From the NCBI GenBank assembly GCA_030833305.1, contig JAURHL010000064.1:1-9872 (forward strand): a DNA stretch of 9,872 nucleotides, in the 5' to 3' direction. Numbering within the stretch: position 1 is the stretch's first letter; each line of letters starts with the position of its first letter. Below are positions 1-6,241 of the stretch, one piece after another. The position numbers were made by a program, and so were the translations under genes. This DNA is from Acidimicrobiales bacterium. GTDB lineage: Bacteria; Actinomycetota; Acidimicrobiia; Acidimicrobiales; Ilumatobacteraceae. The notes beneath the pieces were generated by a model. It saw only the letters and a program-made list of their open reading frames with translations. It was not told the DNA's origin and made no database searches.

Positions 1-1
1 C

Positions 2-133
2 GACGACCCCACCTACGACACGCGCGATCGCATCGTGCGCAAGCACGGTTACGCCGACGGTTCAGCCTTCGATGCACCGGGAACGCGACGGGTCACCTTG
101 CGACTGACACCCACGAAGATCACCGGACGCTGA
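2..133 (+). CDS. C-terminal fragment, probable pyridoxamine-phosphate-oxidase-like (split-barrel) oxidoreductase
   Basis: Only the last 43 codons are in the window; the gene begins beyond the left edge. The reading frame opens DDPTYDTRDRIVRKHGY and ends VTLRLTPTKITGR before TGA at 131-133. The closing pattern, a basic beta strand followed by 'TPTKITG', resembles the last strand of flavin- or F420-binding split-barrel proteins (PNPOx-like, Rv1155-type), which often end 'VRITPTKVxG'. Nothing of the cofactor-binding region is visible, so the reaction and substrate cannot be given. It lies on the same strand as the adenine deaminase gene but is separated from it by 231 bases with hairpins and an operator, so the two are probably not cotranscribed. 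The frame itself is fairly secure; the family call is tentative and rests on a short tail. Confidence 0.45.
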   Translation, partial: DDPTYDTRDRIVRKHGYADGSAFDAPGTRRVTLRLTPTKITGR

Positions 134-162
134 ATATGGGGAAATAGACCCACGAATCTGGC

Positions 163-176
163 GGGATTTCGATCCC
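163..176 (+). terminator. Possible terminator hairpin after the left-edge gene
   Basis: GGGAT-TTCG-ATCCC forms a 5-bp stem with a TTCG tetraloop, 29 bases after the stop codon at 131-133. There is no T-run after it, which is common for GC-rich actinobacterial terminators but weakens the call. A second GC-rich stem (GGGCGG/CCGCCC, 224-229 with 235-240, 5-base loop) lies further downstream and could share the role. Confidence 0.35.
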
Positions 177-336
177 AATGAGGGGAAGGGGGTGGTGGGA
201 TACCGGGGCGGGGACCGGGACGGGGGCGGTCGTGCCGCCCGGCGGACCGATCGCGCCTTCAGCGGGCCATCCGTCTCGGACGCGGGAAACCCGATGTGCC
301 GAGAACGGGGACTTTCTCCCCACGTTCGTTCGAAAA

Positions 337-352
337 ATTCGTTCATACGAAT
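337..352. promoter_or_regulatory. Operator 1 (ATTCGT-N4-ACGAAT) at the adenine deaminase promoter
   Basis: The sequence ATTCGT TCAT ACGAAT is a perfect inverted repeat; counting one more base each side (336-353) the arms are 7 bp. The identical arms with the same 4-base spacer recur at 7166-7181 in front of the GntR-type gene. The core GT-N4-AC fits the general form of GntR/HutC-family operators. It abuts the -10-like hexamer TAGGCT, so a bound repressor would block RNA polymerase. That the GntR-type protein of this window binds here is inference from the shared site. Confidence 0.8.
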
Positions 353-358
353 TAGGCT
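353..358 (+). promoter_or_regulatory. Probable -10 element of a leaderless adenine deaminase transcript
   Basis: TAGGCT fits the TANNNT form of actinobacterial -10 boxes and is followed by 6 bases and then the ATG at 365. This would place the transcription start at or next to the start codon, which explains why no Shine-Dalgarno sequence is present. No good -35 hexamer is visible; TTCGAA at 329-334 is a weak candidate. Confidence 0.45.
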
Positions 359-364
359 TCTCGC

Positions 365-2086
365 ATGTCACGTCCTCCCGTCACCCTGCGAGCCCTCGCG
401 GTGGCCCGGGGTGACGAACCGGCCGATCTCTTGATCACCGGGGGTCGTGTCTTGTCCCCCGTCACTCGGGAATGGATCACCACCGACTTGGCCATCGCCG
501 ACGGTGTGGTCGCCGGATGGGGGCGACGCGACGCCCTCGAAACCGTCGACGTCGCCGGAGCGGCCGTTGTCGCCGGTTTCGTCGATGCCCACATGCATCT
601 CGAGTCGACCAAGTTGTGGATCGACGAATTCGTGAAAGGCGCGCTGCCCTGCGGCACCACCGCGGTGGCCTGCGATCCGCACGAGATAGCGAACGTGTGC
701 GGCCTCGACGGTGTGGCAGCGCTGGCCGGTGCGGCCGAGAGAATGCCTTTCACTTTTGGAATCGCCGCCTCGAGTTGCGTGCCGGCTTCACCATTCGAAA
801 GCGCCGCGGCTGCCTTCTCCGCCGCCGATGTGCGTTACATCATCGATGAATTCCGCGCGATCGGTGTCGGTGAGGTCATGAACTACCCGGCGGTCATCAA
901 CGGCGATCCCACGTTTCGTGAGATCATTGCCGCGGCCGGTTGGCGCAGTGTCGACGGACACGCGCCCGGTCTGCGCGGACCCCAACTCGATGCCTATCTC
1001 GCCGCCGGAGTCGAGTCCGACCATGAAGCGTTCGCTCCCGACGAGGCCCACGAGAAGCGCCAAAAGGGCATGTGGCTGTTCCTCCGCTACGGCTCGGCGT
1101 GTCGAGATCTGGTGGAGCTGCTTCCGACCGTCCTCCATCATGGGACCACTCGCGCCGCCCTGTGCACCGATGATCGCGAGCCCGATCAGATTCGCGCCAT
1201 CGGGCACATCAACCACTGCATTCGTCTGGCCGTCGAAGCTGGTCTGAGCGACATTGATGCACTCGTTCTGGCGTCCTACAACGCCGCTGATTTTCACAAC
1301 TTCTTCCATCTCGGACAACTTGCCCCCGGCTACCAAGCCGATCTGGTGGTGTTCGACAAGCTCGAGGGTTACCGGCCGACGGCGGTGTATCAGCGTGGTC
1401 GTCTCGTGGCCCGTGACGGCAAGATCATTCCCGGTGTCGTGCCACCGTCACCGGCGCCCGACTTCTTCCGTGACCGCATCAACATGGACCACGTACCCTC
1501 GGCCGCCGAGCTCACGATCGAACGACCAGCCTCGGGCCGCGCGATCGCCATCGGCGTGACCGAAGGAACCGTTCGCACGCACCGCGTCGACGTCGATGTC
1601 GACGACCCGAACATCGATTTGGCCCGCATCGCCGTGATCGAACGACACAAGAAGACAGGGCGGATCGGACTCGGCTACGTGCACTCTTTCGGTCTGGAAC
1701 GCGGAGCAATTGCATCGAGTGTGTGTCACGACGCGCACAACATCATGGTGGTTGGATCCCGAGATCGATCCGGTCCCGCCGACATGGAAGTCGCCGTTCG
1801 ACGCCTGGCCGAATTGGGTGGTGGACAGGTTCTCGTCCACGACGGCCGGGTTCTCGCCGAAGTTCCCCTACCCATCGCCGGGTTGATGAGCGATCAATCC
1901 CTCGAGACAGTGGCCGATCAACTCGTCAATATGGAAAGGGTGAGCCACGATTTTGGTATTCGCATCGCCGCACCGTTCATGTTGCTCTCGTTCCTGGGCC
2001 TGTCGGTCATACCCGATCTGCGTATCACCGACCACGGCTTGATCGACGTGAATCGTTGGTCGGCCATTCCGGTCGGACTCGAGTAA
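365..2086 (+). CDS. ade: Adenine deaminase (amidohydrolase family)
   Basis: 573 aa, a normal length for bacterial adenine deaminase, which hydrolyses adenine to hypoxanthine and ammonia in the cytoplasm using a dinuclear metal centre. The N-terminal beta domain (DLLITGGRVLSP, about 21-32) leads into the barrel with the metal motif DAHMHLES (H76, H78). It continues with DPHEIANVCG (about 104-113), SSCVPA, EVMNYPAVI, DGHAPG (H199), SDHEAF (about 219-224), CTDDRE (about 267-272) and GHINHCIR. The C-terminal domain ends with LSFLGLSVIPDLRITDHGL, a typical family ending. The ATG at 365 is preceded in frame by TAG at 353-355, so no earlier start is possible. An operator shared with the transporter operon lies 12 bases upstream. 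Because of its regulon partners, the true substrate could be another aminopurine, aminopyrimidine or pterin; family membership is certain, substrate less so. Confidence 0.93.
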   Translation: MSRPPVTLRALAVARGDEPADLLITGGRVLSPVTREWITTDLAIADGVVAGWGRRDALETVDVAGAAVVAGFVDAHMHLESTKLWIDEFVKGALPCGTTAVACDPHEIANVCGLDGVAALAGAAERMPFTFGIAASSCVPASPFESAAAAFSAADVRYIIDEFRAIGVGEVMNYPAVINGDPTFREIIAAAGWRSVDGHAPGLRGPQLDAYLAAGVESDHEAFAPDEAHEKRQKGMWLFLRYGSACRDLVELLPTVLHHGTTRAALCTDDREPDQIRAIGHINHCIRLAVEAGLSDIDALVLASYNAADFHNFFHLGQLAPGYQADLVVFDKLEGYRPTAVYQRGRLVARDGKIIPGVVPPSPAPDFFRDRINMDHVPSAAELTIERPASGRAIAIGVTEGTVRTHRVDVDVDDPNIDLARIAVIERHKKTGRIGLGYVHSFGLERGAIASSVCHDAHNIMVVGSRDRSGPADMEVAVRRLAELGGGQVLVHDGRVLAEVPLPIAGLMSDQSLETVADQLVNMERVSHDFGIRIAAPFMLLSFLGLSVIPDLRITDHGLIDVNRWSAIPVGLE

Positions 2087-2092
2087 CCGACC
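2071..2092. terminator. Possible bidirectional terminator at the convergent junction
   Basis: GGTCGG (2071-2076) pairs with CCGACC (2087-2092), and the bases between contain the self-complementary ACTCGAGT. The structure straddles the adenine deaminase stop codon, and the permease stop lies only 10 bases further on. No T-run is present on either strand. It is the only inverted repeat I noticed at this junction, where two converging transcripts must end. Confidence 0.35.
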
Positions 2093-2101
2093 TGCGCCCG
2101 A

Positions 2102-3637
2102 TCAGCGACGCGCGAGCCGCTCGAGAACGCCGATGAGTTGAGTGATCAACACGGCCACCAACACTGAGGTCGTGGCCACGGTCCAGATCATGCCGTAGTC
2201 GAGTCGTCCACGAGATTCGTTGAGCAGATTTCCCAAGCCATTGCCGGTGGCAAGGTACTCCGCGATCATCACACCGAGCAGCGCACGAGGTGCCGCGAGT
2301 CGCGCCGCCGTGGCCAACGCCGGCACGGAACTCGGAAGTCCGACATACCGCAACGCGCTGATCCTTCCACCTCCACTCACTCTCACCACATCGACCGCCG
2401 CTGGTGAAACAGAGGCGAGTGCCTGACTGATGGTCACGAAGGATGGAAAGAACGTGACCGAAACACACACCACCACGGTGGCCAATACGTCACGACCGAA
2501 AATCAGCACGATCAACGGCGTCAGGGCCGGAAGGGGCATGGTCTGAGAGATCAGAGCAAAGGGCAACACACTTCGACCCAGTGTGGGTTTGAGCTGCAAG
2601 ATCACGGCCAGCAGCAGAGCCGCCAGCAATCCGCACGCCAAGCCCAACAAGGCGAGAGGAAGAGTTTCACGGTAGGCGTCGAACAATCGATCACGAGTCG
2701 CTGCCGCCCGCGGATCACTCGTCAGATAGTTCACGACCGCCAACGGCGACTTGGCGACGATCGGCGACATGCCGAGCAGCTTCAACGTGAGAGCCCACAA
2801 TCCGAGCACGAAACCAGCCGAAAGGAACACCATGCCGATTCGACGCGGCCAAGATCCGGATTCGGAGCGAGCGATCGCCGTGTCGACGGTGGCCGACAAG
2901 GACGTTCGGGTCAGACGTTGCGCGATCACCGCGAAGATCGCGTAGGCGAGCGCAGCCACGATCGTCGCCATGAGCCCGATCCCCCACAACCGAGCCGGAT
3001 TCGCCTGACCCAATGACCCGAGCAAATACGTCCCGAGACCCCACCGACTGCCACCACCGAATTCGACCAACAAGGTGCCGAGCAGAGCGGCCGGCGCCGA
3101 GATCTTGAAGGCATTGACGATATGAGGAATCGCCGAACGCACTCGGAGCCACCGGGTGACGGCGTACTCCTCACCGCCTGCCACCCGAACCACGTCGACG
3201 AGTCGGGGATCGACCGAGCGCATGCCAACGATCGTCGCCACATACGTCGGGTAGTACACCGCCATTGCCGCCAGCACGATGCGGGGAACGGTTCCCGAGA
3301 AGGCGAGCAACAGAACCGGAACGATGGCAATCAGCGGCATGGCGAAGAGCGACACACCCACCCCACGGAACAGCGATTCGGCTGTCCTCCAGCGCGCACT
3401 GATCACCCCGACGACGATGGCAACGATGTTGCCGAACACGAAACCGAGGCCAGCCGACTTGAGCGTGACCGAAAGATGCGGGGGGTAATCGGAGCGATCT
3501 CCCCAGAATTGTCGCACGATGTCCGACGGCGGAGGCAAGGCGCCGCCGGCGACCAATTCCCATTGCCCGAGCGCTTCCCAGACGGCGACGATGATCGCCA
3601 CCACGAGGGCACCGCGTGCCACCCGAGCCAGGGTCAT
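2102..3637 (-). CDS. ABC transporter permease, two fused membrane domains (SsuC/TauC/ThiX-like)
   Basis: 511 aa, about twice the usual length of permeases in this family, because two BPD_transp_1 domains are joined in one chain. Each half has its own cytoplasmic ATPase-docking loop (EAA-type). The first is at about 147-176 (VDVVRVAGG...RSAIPHIV) and the second at about 416-446 (VDVVRVSGG...LPSSVPAL), so the duplication is visible directly in the repeated VDVVRVxGG motif. Hydrophobic segments lie on both sides of each loop, consistent with a full membrane channel from one gene. The linker between halves is about residues 240-265. Its ATG overlaps the ATPase stop codon by one base (TGATG), which implies coupled translation. 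With the ATPase and binding protein it would form an importer of the nitrate/sulfonate/thiamin-precursor class. The substrate is unknown. Confidence 0.92.
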   Translation of the reverse strand: MTLARVARGALVVAIIVAVWEALGQWELVAGGALPPPSDIVRQFWGDRSDYPPHLSVTLKSAGLGFVFGNIVAIVVGVISARWRTAESLFRGVGVSLFAMPLIAIVPVLLLAFSGTVPRIVLAAMAVYYPTYVATIVGMRSVDPRLVDVVRVAGGEEYAVTRWLRVRSAIPHIVNAFKISAPAALLGTLLVEFGGGSRWGLGTYLLGSLGQANPARLWGIGLMATIVAALAYAIFAVIAQRLTRTSLSATVDTAIARSESGSWPRRIGMVFLSAGFVLGLWALTLKLLGMSPIVAKSPLAVVNYLTSDPRAAATRDRLFDAYRETLPLALLGLACGLLAALLLAVILQLKPTLGRSVLPFALISQTMPLPALTPLIVLIFGRDVLATVVVCVSVTFFPSFVTISQALASVSPAAVDVVRVSGGGRISALRYVGLPSSVPALATAARLAAPRALLGVMIAEYLATGNGLGNLLNESRGRLDYGMIWTVATTSVLVAVLITQLIGVLERLARR

Positions 3638-4434
3638 CAGCGAGTACTGGCTCCGGAATGCAAAAGATCGGACAAATGATCGGCCAGCGCGTGAAACTCC
3701 GGTGTGCGCATCAATTCGGGCTGCCGCGGGCGCTCGAACGGCACGTCGACGATCTCGACGATTCGGCCGGGCCGGGCCGACATCACCGCCACCCGATCGG
3801 CGAGGAATGCCGCCTCTTCGATCGAGTGCGTGACGAGCACCGTGGTCGGCCGACGATCCGACCAGATGCGTTGAAGCTCGAGGTTCATGGTTCGACGAAG
3901 GATTTCGTCCAGTGCGCCGAATGGCTCGTCGAGCAGGAGCAGGTCGGGTTCGGTCACGAGGGCACGAGCAATAGCTGCTCGTTGACGCATACCGCCCGAT
4001 AACTGCCCGGGTAGGGCGTTGACGAAAGCCGACAGGCCCACGAGTTCGATCAATTCGGCGATACGTTGCTCGTGGTCACGCACCGACTGACCGGACACCT
4101 GCAGGGGCAACGCGACGTTCTTCACGACCGAGCGCCACGGCAACAACGCCGGGTCCTGAAAAGCCACACCCAACCGATTGGCTTTTCGCATCTCACTCGG
4201 TGAGCGACCGTCAATCGACAGCGTGCCAGCATTGGGCTCGTCGAGCCCGGCCAAGAGACGCAACAAGGTGGACTTGCCGCATCCCGAGGGTCCGATCAGA
4301 GCGATGAACGAGCCAACGGGCGCCGACAGCGACACGTCGCTCAAGGCATGAACGACGTCACCGTCCAACTCGAAGGTGCGCTCCACGTTCCAAACGTGGA
4401 GCGCACCTCCATGCGACGAGTCGGCCTGCGACAA
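3637..4434 (-). CDS. ABC transporter ATP-binding protein (TauB/SsuB/ThiZ-like)
   Basis: 265 aa, full length. All ATPase motifs are intact: Walker A GPSGCGKST (48-56), Q-loop FQDPALLPW (Q93), signature LSGGMRQR (145-152), Walker B LLLLDE (165-170), D-loop and H-loop VTHS (H203). The 'FQDPALLPW' form is typical of importers of the NitT/TauT group that pair with NMT1-like binding proteins. The start is TTG at 4434: the binding-protein stop is one base upstream, GAGG stands 6 bases before the TTG, and the next in-frame alternative (GTG for V17) would cut into the first beta strand. The codons for residues 10-20 form a perfect hairpin (see the repeat at 4374-4408). Expected to energise the fused permease encoded next. 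Confidence 0.93.
   Translation of the reverse strand: MSQADSSHGGALHVWNVERTFELDGDVVHALSDVSLSAPVGSFIALIGPSGCGKSTLLRLLAGLDEPNAGTLSIDGRSPSEMRKANRLGVAFQDPALLPWRSVVKNVALPLQVSGQSVRDHEQRIAELIELVGLSAFVNALPGQLSGGMRQRAAIARALVTEPDLLLLDEPFGALDEILRRTMNLELQRIWSDRRPTTVLVTHSIEEAAFLADRVAVMSARPGRIVEIVDVPFERPRQPELMRTPEFHALADHLSDLLHSGASTR
4374..4408. repeat. Perfect 16-bp inverted repeat with 3-base loop inside the ATPase gene
   Basis: On the plus strand AGGTGCGCTCCACGTT (4374-4389) and AACGTGGAGCGCACCT (4393-4408) are exact reverse complements around CCA. In the mRNA (minus strand) the loop is UGG, the codon of Trp15, and five codons on one side mirror five on the other (GGT/ACC, GCG/CGC, CTC/GAG, CAC/GTG, GTT/AAC). 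The structure starts 28 bases after the binding-protein stop codon and 24 bases into the ATPase gene. No T-run follows, so it is not a canonical intrinsic terminator. A role in protecting the binding-protein mRNA end, or in lowering expression of the ATPase and permease, is inference. Confidence 0.9.
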
Positions 4435-4435
4435 A

Positions 4436-5446
4436 TCAGACCTCTTCGAGCAACGTGGTATCGAACATGTCGCGTGAGCCCTTGATACCGATCTCGGCCA
4501 GTGCGGCCAAGTTGGCCTCGATCCCTTCTTCGGTCATCGAGAAGAACCCACTCGAGGCCTCCATCAACGACTGCTGAGCCTTGTTGAAGAAGACTTCGTT
4601 GGCGATCGTTCGACCGGTTCCCTTGAAGTAGGTCTCTTCGAATTCCGCCGGATACTTGGCCGGATCCTTGAAGTTCTCTTCCCAACCCTGACGGCTCGCC
4701 CGCAACCACTTCACGATTTCCGCACGGTTGTTCTTCAACGCATCCTTGGTGACGACGACGGTGTCGTTGTAGATGGTGAAGCCGTAGTCATAGAGCAGGA
4801 ACGACGTCGCCGCCTCACCTGCTTCTTCGATCGTGTAGGGAACGTTGGTCGTGAAATCGATCGACGCGTCGATCTCGCCTTGCACGAGCGGGGTCGGGTC
4901 GTACGCGTAGGGGACGATATTGACGTCGTCCTTGTTCACACCACTCAACTTCAGCATGGCTTCCACCGACAAGGTGTTGGCCGGCGGAACCGCCAGTGTC
5001 TTGCCCACCAAATCCTGCGGGGAGTTGATGGGGTTCTTCTTGAGGCTGACGACGCCGATCGGGTTCTTCTGATACTGAGCGCCGATGATCACGAAAGGCG
5101 CGCCATCGTTGACGATGGCGTTGATGGTGCTGTCCGGAGTCGTCAACGCCAGCGGAGCCTTGCCCCCGAGGAGACTGCTCTCGGGAATGACGTCGGGGCC
5201 ACCGGGGAGGTAGTTCAACTTCAGTCCCTGCTCGGTGTAGTAGCCCTTGTCCATGGCGATGAAGTAGCCCATGAACTCGGCGTCGTTGATCCAGGCTGCC
5301 TGCATGGTGAAGTCAGTCGTGTTGCCCGAACTGCCCGATTCACTGTCGTCTCCACCGCAGGCGGCGAGGATGGCTGGCAATGTCATGGCGCCGGCTCCGG
5401 CGGCTGACATGCGAATCAGCATTTGTCGGCGTGTGTAGTTGGTCAT
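4436..5446 (-). CDS. NMT1/THI5-like substrate-binding lipoprotein
   Basis: 336 aa from ATG 5446, chosen over the longer frame (start 5482) because GAAAGGAA lies 4 bases upstream. The N-terminus has a twin-arginine motif (TRRQMLIRM, about 5-13), a hydrophobic stretch and a lipobox ILAAC with Cys30, followed by a polar, Ser/Gly-rich tether. It should therefore be exported folded by Tat and anchored as a lipoprotein on the outer face of the membrane. The mature part matches the NMT1/THI5-like binding-protein pattern: AAWINDAEFMGYFIAMDKGYY, EQGLKLNYLPGG, then PQDLVGKTLAVPP and DASIDFTTNVPYTIEE. This fold binds thiamin pyrimidine precursors, riboflavin, sulfonates and other small ligands, so the ligand cannot be read off. 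Its gene lies between the COG0212 gene (39-base gap) and the ATPase gene (one-base gap), marking it as the receptor of this importer. Confidence 0.9.
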   Translation of the reverse strand: MTNYTRRQMLIRMSAAGAGAMTLPAILAACGGDDSESGSSGNTTDFTMQAAWINDAEFMGYFIAMDKGYYTEQGLKLNYLPGGPDVIPESSLLGGKAPLALTTPDSTINAIVNDGAPFVIIGAQYQKNPIGVVSLKKNPINSPQDLVGKTLAVPPANTLSVEAMLKLSGVNKDDVNIVPYAYDPTPLVQGEIDASIDFTTNVPYTIEEAGEAATSFLLYDYGFTIYNDTVVVTKDALKNNRAEIVKWLRASRQGWEENFKDPAKYPAEFEETYFKGTGRTIANEVFFNKAQQSLMEASSGFFSMTEEGIEANLAALAEIGIKGSRDMFDTTLLEEV

Positions 5447-5450
5447 GATT

Positions 5451-5458
5451 TTCCTTTC
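5451..5458 (-). promoter_or_regulatory. Strong ribosome binding site deciding the binding-protein start
   Basis: GAAAGGAA read on the minus strand, 4 bases before ATG 5446. It is the best Shine-Dalgarno sequence I noticed in the operon and argues against the upstream in-frame start at 5482. Strong initiation fits the usual need for excess binding protein over membrane components. Confidence 0.7.
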
Positions 5459-5466
5459 AGTTAGAG

Positions 5467-5483
5467 GGTGGTGGACAACCACC
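5467..5483. other. Short hairpin between the COG0212 gene and the binding-protein gene
   Basis: GGTGGT (5467-5472) and ACCACC (5478-5483) form a 6-bp stem with a 5-base loop, within the 39-base gap and just after the COG0212 stop codon. There is no T-run. It could be a processing or stability element or a weak attenuator ahead of the binding-protein ribosome site; it may also be chance. Confidence 0.35.
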
Positions 5484-5485
5484 GG

Positions 5486-6241
5486 TCAGGGTTGTTTTTC
5501 TTTCGTGAGGGCCCAAAGTTCCGCAACGACGTCCAATCGTTCGAACTCCGTGCCCGGTACCATCTCCCAATAGACCTGTCCGCGCTGACGAGTCGTTTGG
5601 TCGATATGTATGGAGCGGGTGGGCGTGACCACCCAATCGACAGCGACATCATGCCGTTCGGCGGGCATCACCTCGTTGACGAACTGACAGTCGTGGACGA
5701 CGTCGACCACGACTGATGACTTATCGGTGAGGCCGAGTTCGCTGAGAATCGCCCACTCGAAGTCGAAGTATCCGTGTCCTTTGCCGAAGCGGACACCATT
5801 GCTACTCACGGCACTGCCCCCGGTCACCAGGAGAGAGAAGGGGCTACCTCGCCGGAGCTGATCGAGGCTGACCGGCTTCGCATAGCGGTCGAAACCATCG
5901 AGGGTGGCGGCATAACGATGATCGGAAGCCGGAATCTTCGAGGAGTCGAGTTCGTAGAAGCCACGCACTATGCCGTAGGTGGTCATGACGAACGAGACAC
6001 CACGACTGATCAATTTGAAGCGCAGATCCTCGAGACAATTATCGGGCGTGATGAAGACACGCCGATCGCCTCGCTTCGTAAGGGCATCCATCTGGACGAC
6101 CCGATCGGAACATTCCTCGCTGCCCTCGAAATCACAGATGAAACTGGAGAAGTCCCAATGAAAACGGGAGTCAGGACGTGCGACCTTGGCGAGCTCGGTC
6201 CAAATGCGTTCACGGTAGTTCTCTGTGTCGACTCGGCTCAC
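5486..6241 (-). CDS. 5-formyltetrahydrofolate cyclo-ligase-like protein (COG0212 / MTHFSD-type paralogue)
   Basis: 251 aa from GTG 6241. That start is chosen because GAGGAG lies 6 bases upstream and the GTG overlaps the upstream stop (GTGA), a classic coupled junction; a longer frame to 6298 would overlap the previous gene by 61 bases. Visible blocks are ERIWTEL (11-17), PDSRF...FICDFEGS (23-41), ITPDNCLEDLR (64-74), TYGIVRGFYEL (88-98), and a glycine-rich GKGHGYFDFE (153-162) corresponding to the GKGxGxxDLE nucleotide/substrate-binding loop of COG0212 proteins. True 5-FCL folate enzymes begin with a Lys/Arg ATP-binding segment that I do not see here. COG0212 proteins are known as cyclo-ligase paralogues with a proposed, unclear link to thiamin metabolism. 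It is a tandem paralogue of the sensor domain encoded upstream. Family call firm, reaction unknown. Confidence 0.85.
   Translation of the reverse strand: MSRVDTENYRERIWTELAKVARPDSRFHWDFSSFICDFEGSEECSDRVVQMDALTKRGDRRVFITPDNCLEDLRFKLISRGVSFVMTTYGIVRGFYELDSSKIPASDHRYAATLDGFDRYAKPVSLDQLRRGSPFSLLVTGGSAVSSNGVRFGKGHGYFDFEWAILSELGLTDKSSVVVDVVHDCQFVNEVMPAERHDVAVDWVVTPTRSIHIDQTTRQRGQVYWEMVPGTEFERLDVVAELWALTKEKQP

Larger units (their letters stand above)
134..364. other. Intergenic region upstream of the adenine deaminase gene
   Basis: This 231-base gap has no convincing gene in either direction. Its left half holds G-rich tracts and the hairpins at 163-176 and 224-240. A third short stem (GGGGA/TCCCC, 307-311 with 317-321, 5-base loop) precedes the promoter. 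The right end carries a direct repeat of TTCGTTC (325-331 and 338-344), the palindromic operator (337-352) and a -10-like hexamer (353-358). Short frames crossing the gap lack family resemblance and have the composition expected of GC-rich noncoding DNA. Confidence 0.6.

Noticed and set aside
134..364. TPP or purine riboswitch upstream of the deaminase gene
   Set aside because: I looked for the TPP-box core (CTGAGA ... ACCTGA) and for purine-aptamer elements and saw neither; the only CTGAGA strings noticed are inside coding sequence (permease and guaB regions).
624..633. ACGAATTCGT palindrome inside the adenine deaminase gene, built from the same hexamers as the operators
   Set aside because: The half-sites are in the opposite order and overlap, so spacing and orientation do not match the operator; it also encodes the ordinary residues DEFV.
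3122..3679. Long plus-strand open frame (185 codons) opposite the permease and ATPase genes
   Set aside because: It lies antisense to well-supported genes, its protein is rich in Arg/His/Asp typical of shadow frames in GC-rich DNA, and it has no recognisable motif.
4880..5407. Plus-strand open frame (175 codons) opposite the binding-protein gene
   Set aside because: It is antisense to a gene with a clear signal peptide and family match; no ribosome site and no family resemblance.
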